From the NCBI GenBank assembly GCA_002503205.1, contig DARE01000074.1, positions 1 to 54,372 of the forward strand: a DNA stretch of 54,372 nt. Reading direction: 5' to 3'. A program made the translations under genes and the position numbers. Positions 16,674 to 26,136 of the stretch are shown here, in pieces; the first letter of the stretch is position 1; every line of letters starts with the position of its first letter. Under the pieces are notes generated by a model. The model was given only the letters and a program-made list of their open reading frames with translations, searched no databases and was not told the origin of the DNA. Source of the DNA: Thermoplasmatales archaeon UBA447. Its GTDB lineage: Archaea > Thermoplasmatota > Thermoplasmata > Thermoplasmatales > Thermoplasmataceae.

Positions 16674-17660
16674 GTGGCATACTGCTGGAACTGTGAAAAG
16701 AAAATTGAGGGCGAATCCTGTCTGATGGGAGGTCATGAATTTGATCTTCCCTGTGCAAATGAGAGGATAGACAGAGCCAAGGAGCTATTGAACAGAATTA
16801 TGCCCAATTTCCCTGGTTTCAATGGATTCGGACTGGGTTTCGAAAACCCTGAATTTTTCTGGTACATTTTCATTGACAACCGTGATCTGATTGAGCCCCT
16901 GAGAGGAGAATTTTCTGCAGCAGAAATAGGGATGAGCCTGTACCCAATAATATCTGATTTTATCAGGCCAAAGCAACCCATAAAAAATAACCCTGAGCAG
17001 AATTTCATAATTCAGGGAGGAATCTCTGTAGGAAACGTACCTTTTGATACCAGCGGAACACTCGGCTGCATTGTAAAGCAATATGATCGGAAATATATTG
17101 TTTCCACAAGTTCAGTACTTGGACCCCCAGGTTCAAAGATACACGATGAAATTTCCCAGCCTTCAGCTGAAGACAATAACAGGAAACTGAACATAATAGG
17201 GAAGCTTGACAGCGCAATACGCCCCAATGGAATAAGCAGAAACTATGTGGATGCGGCACTTGCACAGGTATACGGGCATGTTAACTGCACAGCCAGAATT
17301 AAGGATATTGGGAGGCCAACAGGATTCAGGAAAGCAACAATAGGAATGAATGTCAGGAAGTCTGGAAAGGTCACTGGTTACACAGAAGGAAGGGTCATAG
17401 CCACAGATGTTTCATTTCTCATTTATAGAGAACCAAACCTAGTTCTGATGGTGGATCAGTTCCTGGTTGCTTCCAGTGAGTCAGAATTCTGCTCATATGG
17501 GGACGAGGGATCATTCATCATAGATGGAAGGAACAACTTCCTGGGTATTCTTGTTCAATCCTACAAAGGCATGGCCCTTTGCTGTGATGGAGAATCTGCT
17601 TTTGAAAGACTTGGAATCTCGGACCCAAACTGCTTTGATGATCTTCCGGTAGAGGATTGA
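16674..17660 (+). CDS. Trypsin-fold (Nal1-like/S1) protein lacking the catalytic His, with N-terminal CxxC
   Basis: A 328-residue protein. It starts with MAYCWNCEKK, a C-x-x-C pair as in zinc ribbons, followed by a helical linker. From about residue 125 it matches the bacterial/archaeal trypsin-like family related to plant Nal1: TLGCIVKQYDRKYIVSTSSVLGP, then VDAALAQV with Asp193, then IGMNVRKSGKVTGYTEGRV, and finally GDEGSFII with the nucleophile Ser280. In active members the first block carries the catalytic His (pattern like LSNNHVL); here Ser147 occupies that place. It may thus be a non-proteolytic binding protein. No signal peptide is seen, so it should be cytoplasmic. GTG start; the downstream gene follows after four bases. 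Confidence 0.68.
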   Translation: MAYCWNCEKKIEGESCLMGGHEFDLPCANERIDRAKELLNRIMPNFPGFNGFGLGFENPEFFWYIFIDNRDLIEPLRGEFSAAEIGMSLYPIISDFIRPKQPIKNNPEQNFIIQGGISVGNVPFDTSGTLGCIVKQYDRKYIVSTSSVLGPPGSKIHDEISQPSAEDNNRKLNIIGKLDSAIRPNGISRNYVDAALAQVYGHVNCTARIKDIGRPTGFRKATIGMNVRKSGKVTGYTEGRVIATDVSFLIYREPNLVLMVDQFLVASSESEFCSYGDEGSFIIDGRNNFLGILVQSYKGMALCCDGESAFERLGISDPNCFDDLPVED

Positions 17661-17664
17661 GGAA

Positions 17665-18558
17665 TTGGATATATTACAGCAATCCCCGGAGATCATGAGG
17701 TGTACCATAGCATACGAGGTAAAGTCTCCTGCCCTCAGACTCACTGCCAGAAGAGAAGTCAGATTCCCTGTGATAACTTATTTTGGCCCTGATAAATTGA
17801 TCTTCACCTACGTTATGGAAAAACAGGTAATAACAAAGGAGGGGTCCATAATGTTGAATAGACCCAATGTAAGAAAAGAGGGCTCCAATTACCTGATAAA
17901 GTCGTCTGAAGAAGAGTTTCGAAGATATTTTGACTTAGGATTCATATTTGCTATTGACTCAGCAGTTCTGGAGGTGCAGTACTTCAAAAAAGGATTCCTT
18001 TTTCAGCAAATCCTGTTCAGAAAACCTGATGTAAATGAGATTTCAGATTTCATGATGCGCATGCTGAAATTTGATTTTGCGGAAATCTTCCCTCAATCAT
18101 TTGCCGGAATAAATGTTGCACATGACGAAATGCCCTCTATAAACGAAGAGCACCGCCTCAAAAGATACCGTTTGATAATTCCTCCTGAAAACCTGAATGA
18201 CTTTCGTTCTCTTCCTTTAGGGCTGGAGGCTTTCCTAAAATATAATTCAACTGACGGTATTCCGAAGATCACCGTTTATCCCGAATATAATTCTAATTTT
18301 GAAAATCCCACTATTTATAAGGCCAGGTTTAGTGAGGAACTGAAGAAAAACAGTATTGTGAAAGATCTGAACCTGGCTATCATGAACAACATGATCCCAA
18401 TGATCGGCACAAAATATGCTGTATCAGAAGATGGGATATTTTTTGATTTTCTTGTTCCATCTGATTTTTCGGGAACACTCAACAGGACATTAAGGCCATT
18501 TCTGGAGTGCGAGGCAGAAAAATCAATTTCAGTGTCCCTAATTAAAGGATTTGAGTAG
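17665..18558 (+). CDS. Hypothetical protein, third gene of the cassette
   Basis: A 297-residue soluble protein that I do not recognise. It appears alpha/beta, with a strand-rich N-terminal half (VRFPVITYFGPDKLIFTYVM) and a helical stretch EISDFMMRMLKFDFAEIF near residue 130; no nucleotide-binding, metal or catalytic motif stands out, and there are no membrane segments. The TTG at 17665 starts four bases after the stop of the trypsin-fold gene; an ATG at 17695 is an alternative. Tight spacing says that it is co-transcribed and probably works with the trypsin-fold protein. A 230-base spacer separates it from the glycogen/trehalose cluster. Confidence 0.6.
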   Translation: MDILQQSPEIMRCTIAYEVKSPALRLTARREVRFPVITYFGPDKLIFTYVMEKQVITKEGSIMLNRPNVRKEGSNYLIKSSEEEFRRYFDLGFIFAIDSAVLEVQYFKKGFLFQQILFRKPDVNEISDFMMRMLKFDFAEIFPQSFAGINVAHDEMPSINEEHRLKRYRLIIPPENLNDFRSLPLGLEAFLKYNSTDGIPKITVYPEYNSNFENPTIYKARFSEELKKNSIVKDLNLAIMNNMIPMIGTKYAVSEDGIFFDFLVPSDFSGTLNRTLRPFLECEAEKSISVSLIKGFE

Positions 18559-18718
18559 GAATTGCATTGCCCGGATAAATTGGAGAAAACAGTCACAGCC
18601 CATTTTCATTTAGAAAATAACTACTTTTAAAGATACTTCTGATCTTTGAATATAAGGGCCGGAGAAGCATTTTTCCTGTTTTTCTGCGTACCAGCATGCA
18701 GTTAGAATCTCCAAGTCT

Positions 18719-18731
18719 AATTATATATAAG
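18719..18731 (+). promoter_or_regulatory. TATA box for the glgB-glgE-treS-pep2 operon
   Basis: AATTATATATAAG lies about 65 bases upstream of the glgB start. Transcription from about 25 bases downstream would leave a leader of some 40 bases carrying the GAGGTG ribosome-binding site at 18780-18785, eight to ten bases before the TTG start. Confidence 0.5.
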
Positions 18732-18790
18732 ATAAAGAAATGATTATGCACTATTGAAGCGAATATTAATGGAACATCTGAGGTGCTATT

Positions 18791-20995
18791 TTGGGAGAGT
18801 ATGAGAAAAATCTTAGTGAGCTGGCACTGAGAGTTATAGAATTCAACGAGAGCCACCCTGAGAAACTTCTCGGGCCACATCCGGTAGGTTCCGGTTCCTA
18901 TATAATAAGGTCTTATCTTCCAAGGGCAAAGGAGGCTTGGATAGAAAATGCTGATGGTAAAATTGTAAGGAAAATGGAGAGCACCATAAACGATCCGCTT
19001 TTTGAATGCACGGTTGATTATGAGGATGCATCCAGCCCTTATCTTCTCTGTTTCTCTGATTCATCAGGGTATGTGGAAAGAAGGTATGATCCATATTTTT
19101 TTAAGTCAAAGACAGGTGACTTTGAAATATACCTTTTCAAGAAGGGGGAGCTTCAGGAAGCCTACGATACATTTGGAGCACATAAGGAATCGAGAGATGG
19201 TATTAAGGGTACAAGGTTTACAGTCTGGGCCCCCAACGCAGTTTCTGTTTCGGTAATAGGCAATTTCAACCACTGGATGCACGGTGCACATCCAATGACA
19301 AACATCAGGAATTCAGGGGTATGGGAAATATTTGTGCCTGGAGTCCGTGAAGGTGAGGTATACAAATACGCAATCAAGAGCTCGCTTGATTTTTCTGTTC
19401 GCGAAAAGACTGATCCCTTTGCGTTCAGAACTGAATTGAGGCCAAATACTGGATCCATAGTGACAACTCTTGACTACAAGTGGAAAAATAAAAAAATCAG
19501 TACCAAAAAGACAAATGACGGAAAATACAGTGTACCTATTTCAATTTACGAGGTTCACGCAGGATCATGGAGAAAGTCTTCTGACAGTAGCAGAATTTTC
19601 CCTGATTTCAGGGAACTTGCTGATACTTTGATCCCATATGTGAAGGAAATGGGCTTCACCCACATAGAGTTCCTTCCACTTATGGAACACCCCTTCGACG
19701 GTTCCTGGGGCTATCAGACTGTAAATTACTATTCACCCACATCCAGATACGGGAAACCTGAAGACCTCATGTTTTTCATTGACAGGTGCCACCAGGAGGG
19801 AATAGGAGTGATCCTTGACTGGGTACCAGCCCATTTTCCAGATGATGATTATGGGTTGTCCCTCTTTGATGGTACCCATCTGTTTGACCATGCTGATCCA
19901 AGGTTAGGTTTCCACCCGGATTGGGGTACAAGAATCTTCAATTATGCCAGGAATGAGGTGCGGAACTTTCTAATTTCATCTGCAATTTTCTGGCTTGAGA
20001 AGTACCACGCAGATGGTATAAGGATTGATGCGGTATCATCAATGCTTTACCTTGACTATTCCAGAAAGGAAGGAGAATGGATTCCAAACAGATACGGCGG
20101 AAGGGAAAACCTTGATGCTATTGAATTTCTAAAAAATCTCAATGATGTGATTCACACAAGAGATCCGGATGCCATTACCATTGCTGAAGAATCCACTGCA
20201 TGGGGAGGTGTATCCAAACCCACCTCGGAGGGTGGCCTTGGATTCGACTTCAAGTGGAACATGGGGTGGATGCATGACACTCTTTACTATTTCTCCAAGG
20301 ACCCCATATACAGGAAGTATGAACATGGGATATTGCCTTTCACAATATGGTACGCATTCAGTGAGCATTACATACTCCCTTTCTCACATGATGAGGTCGT
20401 ACACATGAAAGGCTCACTTCTGAACAAGATGCCGGGAGACCAGTGGCAAAAATTCGCCAACCTCAGGGCCTGCATAGGTTTCATGTATGCAAGCCCCGGC
20501 AAGAAACTTCTATTCATGGGGAGCGAACTTGGGCAGGAACATGAATGGTCTGAATCCCAGGAGTTACAGTGGAACTCCCTTTCAAATGCATTTAATTCTG
20601 ATCTGAAGAGAATGGTCTCTGACCTTAATTCCCTCTACATAAAGGAGAGTTCAATGCATGAGCTGGACAACGATCCTTCTGGATTTAGATGGATTGATTT
20701 CAACGATTCCTCACAGAGTGTCCTTTCATTCATTCGATTGGACAGAAAGGGAAATGGATTGATATTTGTGTTCAATCTGACTCCCATTCCCCGTTACAAA
20801 TATGCCATAGGTGTTCCTGACACCGGATACTATGAGGAAATATTCAATACAGACAGTTCGGAGTATGGAGGAAGCAATGTCAGGAATAAGCATGCAGCTG
20901 TAGCTACAGAACATCCGATGCATGGTATGGAACACTCTATAGAAATTACACTTCCGCCACTTTCAATGATAATTCTCTGGAGGAAATTAAGATGA
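18791..20995 (+). CDS. glgB: 1,4-alpha-glucan branching enzyme GlgB (GH13_9)
   Basis: A 734-residue branching enzyme that transfers alpha-1,4 chains to form alpha-1,6 branches in glycogen-like glucan. Two N-terminal beta-sandwich modules (the second with TRFTVWAPNAVSVSVIGNFN near residue 140, CBM48 type) precede the GH13 barrel. Catalytic residues are Asp413 in GIRIDAVSSM, Glu466 in TIAEESTAW, and the Asp of FSHDEVVH; the GlgB-specific YGGRENLDAIEFL stretch is present. Length is standard. The TTG start is supported by a GAGGTG ribosome-binding site. Its end overlaps glgE by four bases (ATGA), making it the first gene of the operon, and its product would branch the chains made by GlgE. Confidence 0.96.
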   Translation: MGEYEKNLSELALRVIEFNESHPEKLLGPHPVGSGSYIIRSYLPRAKEAWIENADGKIVRKMESTINDPLFECTVDYEDASSPYLLCFSDSSGYVERRYDPYFFKSKTGDFEIYLFKKGELQEAYDTFGAHKESRDGIKGTRFTVWAPNAVSVSVIGNFNHWMHGAHPMTNIRNSGVWEIFVPGVREGEVYKYAIKSSLDFSVREKTDPFAFRTELRPNTGSIVTTLDYKWKNKKISTKKTNDGKYSVPISIYEVHAGSWRKSSDSSRIFPDFRELADTLIPYVKEMGFTHIEFLPLMEHPFDGSWGYQTVNYYSPTSRYGKPEDLMFFIDRCHQEGIGVILDWVPAHFPDDDYGLSLFDGTHLFDHADPRLGFHPDWGTRIFNYARNEVRNFLISSAIFWLEKYHADGIRIDAVSSMLYLDYSRKEGEWIPNRYGGRENLDAIEFLKNLNDVIHTRDPDAITIAEESTAWGGVSKPTSEGGLGFDFKWNMGWMHDTLYYFSKDPIYRKYEHGILPFTIWYAFSEHYILPFSHDEVVHMKGSLLNKMPGDQWQKFANLRACIGFMYASPGKKLLFMGSELGQEHEWSESQELQWNSLSNAFNSDLKRMVSDLNSLYIKESSMHELDNDPSGFRWIDFNDSSQSVLSFIRLDRKGNGLIFVFNLTPIPRYKYAIGVPDTGYYEEIFNTDSSEYGGSNVRNKHAAVATEHPMHGMEHSIEITLPPLSMIILWRKLR

Positions 20996-22926
20996 ACAGA
21001 AGAAGCGACATTGTTATAGAAGAAGTAATGCCAGCAGTTGATAATGGCAATTTCCCAGCCAAGGCATCAGAAGGCTCCATACTAACTGTGACCGCCCGGA
21101 TTTACAGGAGTGGATCTTCCAGAATCAGGGCCAGAGTCGCAAGCAAACACTCCTCGGATAGAAAATGGGAATATGCACCTCTTGAACCACTTGGGAATGA
21201 TCTCTGGGCTGGAAAGATAAGCATACGGAAGAAAGGAAACTACAGTTTCAAAATCCAGTCTTGGGATGATGATTTCGGAACATGGAGAGAAGGGATCCTG
21301 AAATGGGCAGCTGCCGGAGAGGATGTGAAACAGGATCAGATAGCAGGTGTGCAGATGCTCAAAACATACCTGAGGAATACCAAAGGAAATCTCAGGACGA
21401 AGCTTTCCCAAATAATAAGATCAATCGAAACTGCCTCCTCCTCTTCACTTAAAGACATACTCACTGACTCGGATAATATTGAGACTGTCTATCTATGCCA
21501 GAGCCACCATGGGCTTGTCTCCAGCAGAACGTTTAAGGTTCTGTCAGAAAGGAAGGAAGCTTCATTTTCTGCATGGTATGAACTGTTTCCTCGGTCTCAG
21601 GGACAACCAGGAAGTGGGCCGGGAACATTTGCGGATGTGGAGAGACGGATTCCTGACATTAAGGAAATGGGCTTTGATGTGATATATCTCACACCAATTC
21701 ATCCAATTGGAAAGACAAACCGGAGAGGCAAGGATGGTTCCCCCAGAGCCAAAAAAACTGATCCTGGCAGCCCATGGGCCATCGGTAGTGAACTGGGCGG
21801 ACACAAGGACATAGATCCTTCTCTTGGAACTGTTGAGGATTTTTTGCATCTAGTGGAAGAGGCCAGAAAAAATGGGTTGGAGATTGCCCTGGATATAGCG
21901 ATTCAATGCTCACCCGATCATCCTTATGTCAAAGAACATCCTGAATGGTTCTACAGAAGGCCGGATGGGAGCATACGGTATGCTGAGAACCCACCAAAGA
22001 AGTATTATGACATCTACCCTCTCAAGTTTGAAGGTCCCCACAAAAAGGCTCTCTATGAGGAGATGAAATCAATATTCCTGACCTGGGCTGAAAGGGGCGT
22101 GAGAATATTCCGTGTAGATAACCCGCACACAAAACCTTTTGAGTTCTGGGAGTGGCTTATAGGGGAGGTTAGAAAGATCTATCCTGACTGCATATTCCTC
22201 GCTGAAGCTTTCACCAGGCCCAGCGTCATGTACAGGCTTTCCAAGATCGGCTTCAGCAGCTCCTACACCTATTTTACATGGAGGAACTATGACTTCGAGA
22301 TAAAGGATTATTTTACTGAGATATCTTCCGATCCATTAAGGGCCCATTTCAGGCCAATGCTTTTTCCAAATACTCCGGATATATTGCCGCCTGTCCTGCA
22401 GACCGGGGGCAGAGCTGCATTCAAAATGAGAGCAATCCTTGCAGCCACCCTTTCACCACTTTGGGGGATATACAGTGGATTTGAGCTCTGCGAGAACGAA
22501 GCGATTGAAGGAAAGGAGGAATATCTGAACTCAGAAAAGTACGAGATCAAAAAACGTGACTGGTTTGCACCCGGAAACATCCGAAAATTCATCTCAGTAC
22601 TCAATCGGATAAGGAAGGAGAGCTCAGCTCTTATGGAGATAGGTAACCTTGAATTCCATACTACAAACAATCCAAACATAATCTTTTATACACGTAAATC
22701 CATTAAAACAGGAGAGACTCTTATGATAGCAGTTAACATCAACCCCTTTGAAACCCATCAGGCCACTGTGGAAGTGCCACTTGAAAAGGTCGGGATATGC
22801 AATGATCTTCCCTACAGGGTCACGGACCTCCTGACAGGTGCAACATATACATGGCAGGGTGAAAAGAACTATGTGCGGCTGATACCAGACGAGAGGCCGG
22901 CACACATCCTGAGAATCGGTGATTGA
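20992..22926 (+). CDS. glgE: Maltose-1-phosphate maltosyltransferase GlgE (GH13_3)
   Basis: A 644-residue enzyme that extends alpha-1,4-glucan by two glucose units from maltose-1-phosphate, releasing phosphate. An N-terminal beta-sandwich and helical insert (residues about 1-200) precede the barrel. The GlgE signature FRVDNPHTKPFEFWEW contains the nucleophile Asp376; the acid/base is Glu405 in LAEAFTRP and the third carboxylate Asp463 in NTPDIL. Their spacing nearly equals that known for Streptomyces GlgE (394/423/480). Overlaps with glgB (four bases) and treS (eight bases) show tight coupling. GlgE is well known in actinobacteria and uncommon in archaea. Confidence 0.96.
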   Translation: MNRRSDIVIEEVMPAVDNGNFPAKASEGSILTVTARIYRSGSSRIRARVASKHSSDRKWEYAPLEPLGNDLWAGKISIRKKGNYSFKIQSWDDDFGTWREGILKWAAAGEDVKQDQIAGVQMLKTYLRNTKGNLRTKLSQIIRSIETASSSSLKDILTDSDNIETVYLCQSHHGLVSSRTFKVLSERKEASFSAWYELFPRSQGQPGSGPGTFADVERRIPDIKEMGFDVIYLTPIHPIGKTNRRGKDGSPRAKKTDPGSPWAIGSELGGHKDIDPSLGTVEDFLHLVEEARKNGLEIALDIAIQCSPDHPYVKEHPEWFYRRPDGSIRYAENPPKKYYDIYPLKFEGPHKKALYEEMKSIFLTWAERGVRIFRVDNPHTKPFEFWEWLIGEVRKIYPDCIFLAEAFTRPSVMYRLSKIGFSSSYTYFTWRNYDFEIKDYFTEISSDPLRAHFRPMLFPNTPDILPPVLQTGGRAAFKMRAILAATLSPLWGIYSGFELCENEAIEGKEEYLNSEKYEIKKRDWFAPGNIRKFISVLNRIRKESSALMEIGNLEFHTTNNPNIIFYTRKSIKTGETLMIAVNINPFETHQATVEVPLEKVGICNDLPYRVTDLLTGATYTWQGEKNYVRLIPDERPAHILRIGD

Positions 22927-24598
22927 AATATCGGATGAACAGGACCCTCTGTGGTACAGAGATGCAGTATTTTATGAGGTACATGTAAAAACTTTTTTTG
23001 ACTCTAATAATGATGGAATTGGAGATTTTACCGGCATCACCATGAAACTTGACTACCTTCGGGACCTCGGTGTTACCTGCATATGGTTGCTTCCATTTTA
23101 TAAATCGCCTCTCAGGGATGATGGCTACGATATTTCCGACTATTACTCTATACAGCCTGAATACGGGAATCTCTCTGATTTCAAGGTGTTTTTGCAGGAG
23201 GCACATGCAAGGGGAATAAGGGTCATAGCCGATCTGGTTCTGAACCATATATCTGACCAGAATGCCTGGTTCCAGGAGGCCATCAGGAATCCACAGTCTC
23301 CAAAGAAGGACTGGTTCGTATGGAGCGATACTGAAGAGAAATACAAAGGGGTTAGAATAATATTTACCGATACTGAAACATCGAACTGGGCCTGGGAACC
23401 CCACGTAAAGCAGTATTACTGGCACAGGTTCTACAGCCACCAGCCTGACCTTAATTACGACAACCCCGAGGTGCGGGAGGAGATAAAGAATGTCATAAGA
23501 TTCTGGTGCAAGCTGGGCATAGACGGGTTCAGGTGCGATGCTGTCCCATACCTCTTTGAGAGAGAAGGCACAAACTGTGAAAATTTGCCTGAAACCCATG
23601 CTTACTTCAAAGAGATAAGGAAACTTATGGATTCAGAATTTCCAGGAACAATATTGCTTGCAGAGGCAAACCAGTGGCCCAGTGAGGCAAAGAAATACTT
23701 CGGTGATGAGGATGAATTCCATATGGCCTTCAATTTTCCCCTTATGCCCAGAATTTTCATATCCCTTGCCAGGGAGAATGTTCTCCCCATAATCAACATT
23801 ATAAAGGAAACGCTTCCAATACCTGCGACCTGCGACTGGGGCATTTTTCTGAGAAACCATGATGAACTCACACTTGAAATGGTATCCGATGAGGACAGGG
23901 ATTTCATGTACAGTGAATATGCCAAGATACCAAAGATGAGGCTCAATTTGGGAATAAGGCGGAGGCTTGCACCACTTGTTGATAATGATCGTGCGAGCCT
24001 GGAGCTTCTCTATGCCCTGATTTTTGCAATTCCCGGATCTCCAATAATATATTACGGGGACGAAATAGGAATGGGTGACAACATCTATCTTGGTGACAGG
24101 AATGGTGTCAGAACCCCAATGCAGTGGTCATATGATAGAAATGCTGGTTTCTCCAAGGCCGATAACGAGGCTCTCTATGCTCCTGTTATCATAAACCCGA
24201 ATTTCCATTATGAAAGTGTAAATGTTGAATCTGAATCCAGGCTCCCTACCTCGCTTCTCAACTGGATTAAAAAGATGATAAGGGTAAGGAAAAAATTCAC
24301 AAAGGTGCTTGGGAGGGGTGAAATAAGGTTTCTGGAGCACAATAACAGAAGGGTTCTTGCCTATATACGGGAATATGAGGGGGAGAAGATGCTATGCCTT
24401 TTCAATATTTCCAGGAAACATACTTTTGTGGAACTTGATCTTAGGGAGTTCGCGGGAACAAGGCCTGTGGAAGCCATAACGGAGGCAGCCTTCCCCTCGA
24501 TTGGTGAATTGCCTTATTTCTTCACGCTTCCACCGAAGTCATTCTTCTGGCTTTCTCTTCTTGATCCGTCTGAGGTTAAGGGAGAATGGGAAACATGA
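22919..24598 (+). CDS. treS: Trehalose synthase TreS (maltose/trehalose isomerase)
   Basis: A 559-residue GH13_16 enzyme that interconverts trehalose and maltose. The catalytic carboxylates are Asp207 (GFRCDAVPYLFE), Glu249 (LLAEANQWP) and Asp315 (RNHDELTLEM). The TreS hallmarks FNFPLMPRIF and CDWGIFLRNHDELTLEM, and NGVRTPMQW near residue 400, distinguish it from maltases. Length matches the catalytic part of bacterial TreS; the maltokinase found fused to TreS in some bacteria is here the separate next gene. The GTG start lies within the end of glgE and the end overlaps pep2. In this context it most likely feeds trehalose-derived maltose into Pep2 and GlgE. Confidence 0.95.
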   Translation: MIEISDEQDPLWYRDAVFYEVHVKTFFDSNNDGIGDFTGITMKLDYLRDLGVTCIWLLPFYKSPLRDDGYDISDYYSIQPEYGNLSDFKVFLQEAHARGIRVIADLVLNHISDQNAWFQEAIRNPQSPKKDWFVWSDTEEKYKGVRIIFTDTETSNWAWEPHVKQYYWHRFYSHQPDLNYDNPEVREEIKNVIRFWCKLGIDGFRCDAVPYLFEREGTNCENLPETHAYFKEIRKLMDSEFPGTILLAEANQWPSEAKKYFGDEDEFHMAFNFPLMPRIFISLARENVLPIINIIKETLPIPATCDWGIFLRNHDELTLEMVSDEDRDFMYSEYAKIPKMRLNLGIRRRLAPLVDNDRASLELLYALIFAIPGSPIIYYGDEIGMGDNIYLGDRNGVRTPMQWSYDRNAGFSKADNEALYAPVIINPNFHYESVNVESESRLPTSLLNWIKKMIRVRKKFTKVLGRGEIRFLEHNNRRVLAYIREYEGEKMLCLFNISRKHTFVELDLREFAGTRPVEAITEAAFPSIGELPYFFTLPPKSFFWLSLLDPSEVKGEWET

Positions 24599-26079
24599 AT
24601 ATAGGAGACAGCGAATTCATTGAAAATAAGATAATTCCTGAACTGGCAAGGAGGATACCTGCAACCAGATGGTATGCTGAGAAGTCGGTAAGGGACCCGG
24701 AATTTTCAATATTTGACATGCTGGTTCTTGATGAATGCTCCACGGTTTATCTGATAATCGAAGTCAAAACAGAAGGTTTCAGGAAAAATCTATATTCAGT
24801 GCCTGTCCAGATAGGAGTGGAGCCAAAGGTACCGAATCCACTTGAATTGGAAATATTTTACATGGGCCAGAGTGTTATGATCTCTGACGCACTCTACTCA
24901 GAGACATACTGGGATTCGTTCCGCAACTTTCTCATAACAGGGAAAAGGCTGGAGACAATGCACGGATCATTGATTTTTGAGCTGGAGGACACGGGTGAGA
25001 AGCACCTCCATCCCACAGTAAGGACCGTCAGGGTTATTTCCTCTGAACAGAGCAACAGCTCCGTTGTAATCAATGATGACATGATTTTCAAACATGTGAG
25101 GAAAATAGTACCCGGAAACAACCCGGACTATGATGTCCCATCCTACCTGTGGTCAAATACAGGCTTCCGCAACACACCGAAACCTGTGGGAAAGGTCACA
25201 TATCTTAGAGATGGTGTTACCTACCATATCGGTTCACTTTCACTCTTCCTGAAATCATCGAAGGACTGCTGGACATATTTCAGCGATCTTCTATCTGCAA
25301 CTCTCAGAAATATAACCGGGGAGGAGGCTCCAGAGAAAGTGCTTGAGATACTTAAGGGATGCAGGAGAATTGGGGAGATAACCTCTGAACTTCACACTGC
25401 TCTGACTGAAGAAAGCAATATACCTGATTTCGGGCCATCTAAAATTGTCCCCACTGATGTATATGACTGGAAAAGCGAATACATGTCACTGATAAAGCAG
25501 TTTTTCATGGCCTGGGACCACATGCAACCAAATGATGTTAAGGAAAGGTTTGACAGGCTTGTTAGAAGGGAGGAGTTCAGGAAGTCACTGGAATCCATTG
25601 CCGATAACATAGATCTCCTTAAGGATGGCACAAGATACAAGATAAGGATTCACGGAGATTACCATCTGGGCCAGGTGTTATGGACAGGGGAGGACTTCAT
25701 GATAATTGATTTCGAAGGGGAACCCATAAGGACCCTACAGTACAGAAACTCCAGATTCTGCCCCCTTAAGGATCTTGCCGGAATGCTCAGGTCTTTTGAT
25801 TATGCTGTAAAGAACAGCCTTCTCTCAGTACCAGCCTCCGACATGACAGAAAAATTCTCAAAAAGGCTGCTTGATGAGATGGCAAATGAATTTCTAAGGA
25901 GTTACCTCCAGAACAGTAATTCCACACTGCCTGTTTTACCCAGTTACCCCGGTGAATTCAGAAAGATCCTTACTTTTTACGAGGCTGAAAAGGCCATCTA
26001 TGAATGCCTTTATGAGATGGGGAGCAGGCCGGCGTTCCTTCAAATACCGCTGGAAAAACTGCTGGAACTCGCCGGATAG
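24595..26079 (+). CDS. pep2: Maltokinase (Pep2/Mak)
   Basis: A 494-residue ATP-dependent kinase that makes maltose-1-phosphate, the GlgE substrate. It has the N-terminal maltokinase cap (RIPATRWYAEKS near residue 20) and an aminoglycoside-phosphotransferase-like core with the Brenner motif RIHGDYHLGQVL (catalytic Asp355) and the magnesium-binding IIDFEGEP (Asp372). The ATG at 24595 is preferred over that at 24586, because GGAG at 24581-24584 is spaced correctly for it and it forms an ATGA overlap with the treS stop. It is the last gene of the tight operon; glgX follows after about 57 bases. Confidence 0.94.
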   Translation: MNIGDSEFIENKIIPELARRIPATRWYAEKSVRDPEFSIFDMLVLDECSTVYLIIEVKTEGFRKNLYSVPVQIGVEPKVPNPLELEIFYMGQSVMISDALYSETYWDSFRNFLITGKRLETMHGSLIFELEDTGEKHLHPTVRTVRVISSEQSNSSVVINDDMIFKHVRKIVPGNNPDYDVPSYLWSNTGFRNTPKPVGKVTYLRDGVTYHIGSLSLFLKSSKDCWTYFSDLLSATLRNITGEEAPEKVLEILKGCRRIGEITSELHTALTEESNIPDFGPSKIVPTDVYDWKSEYMSLIKQFFMAWDHMQPNDVKERFDRLVRREEFRKSLESIADNIDLLKDGTRYKIRIHGDYHLGQVLWTGEDFMIIDFEGEPIRTLQYRNSRFCPLKDLAGMLRSFDYAVKNSLLSVPASDMTEKFSKRLLDEMANEFLRSYLQNSNSTLPVLPSYPGEFRKILTFYEAEKAIYECLYEMGSRPAFLQIPLEKLLELAG

Positions 26080-26136
26080 CGGTAAGAATAATAAGCACGT
26101 CCTGATAATGCCACACACTTGATTGGTAGATTATCC

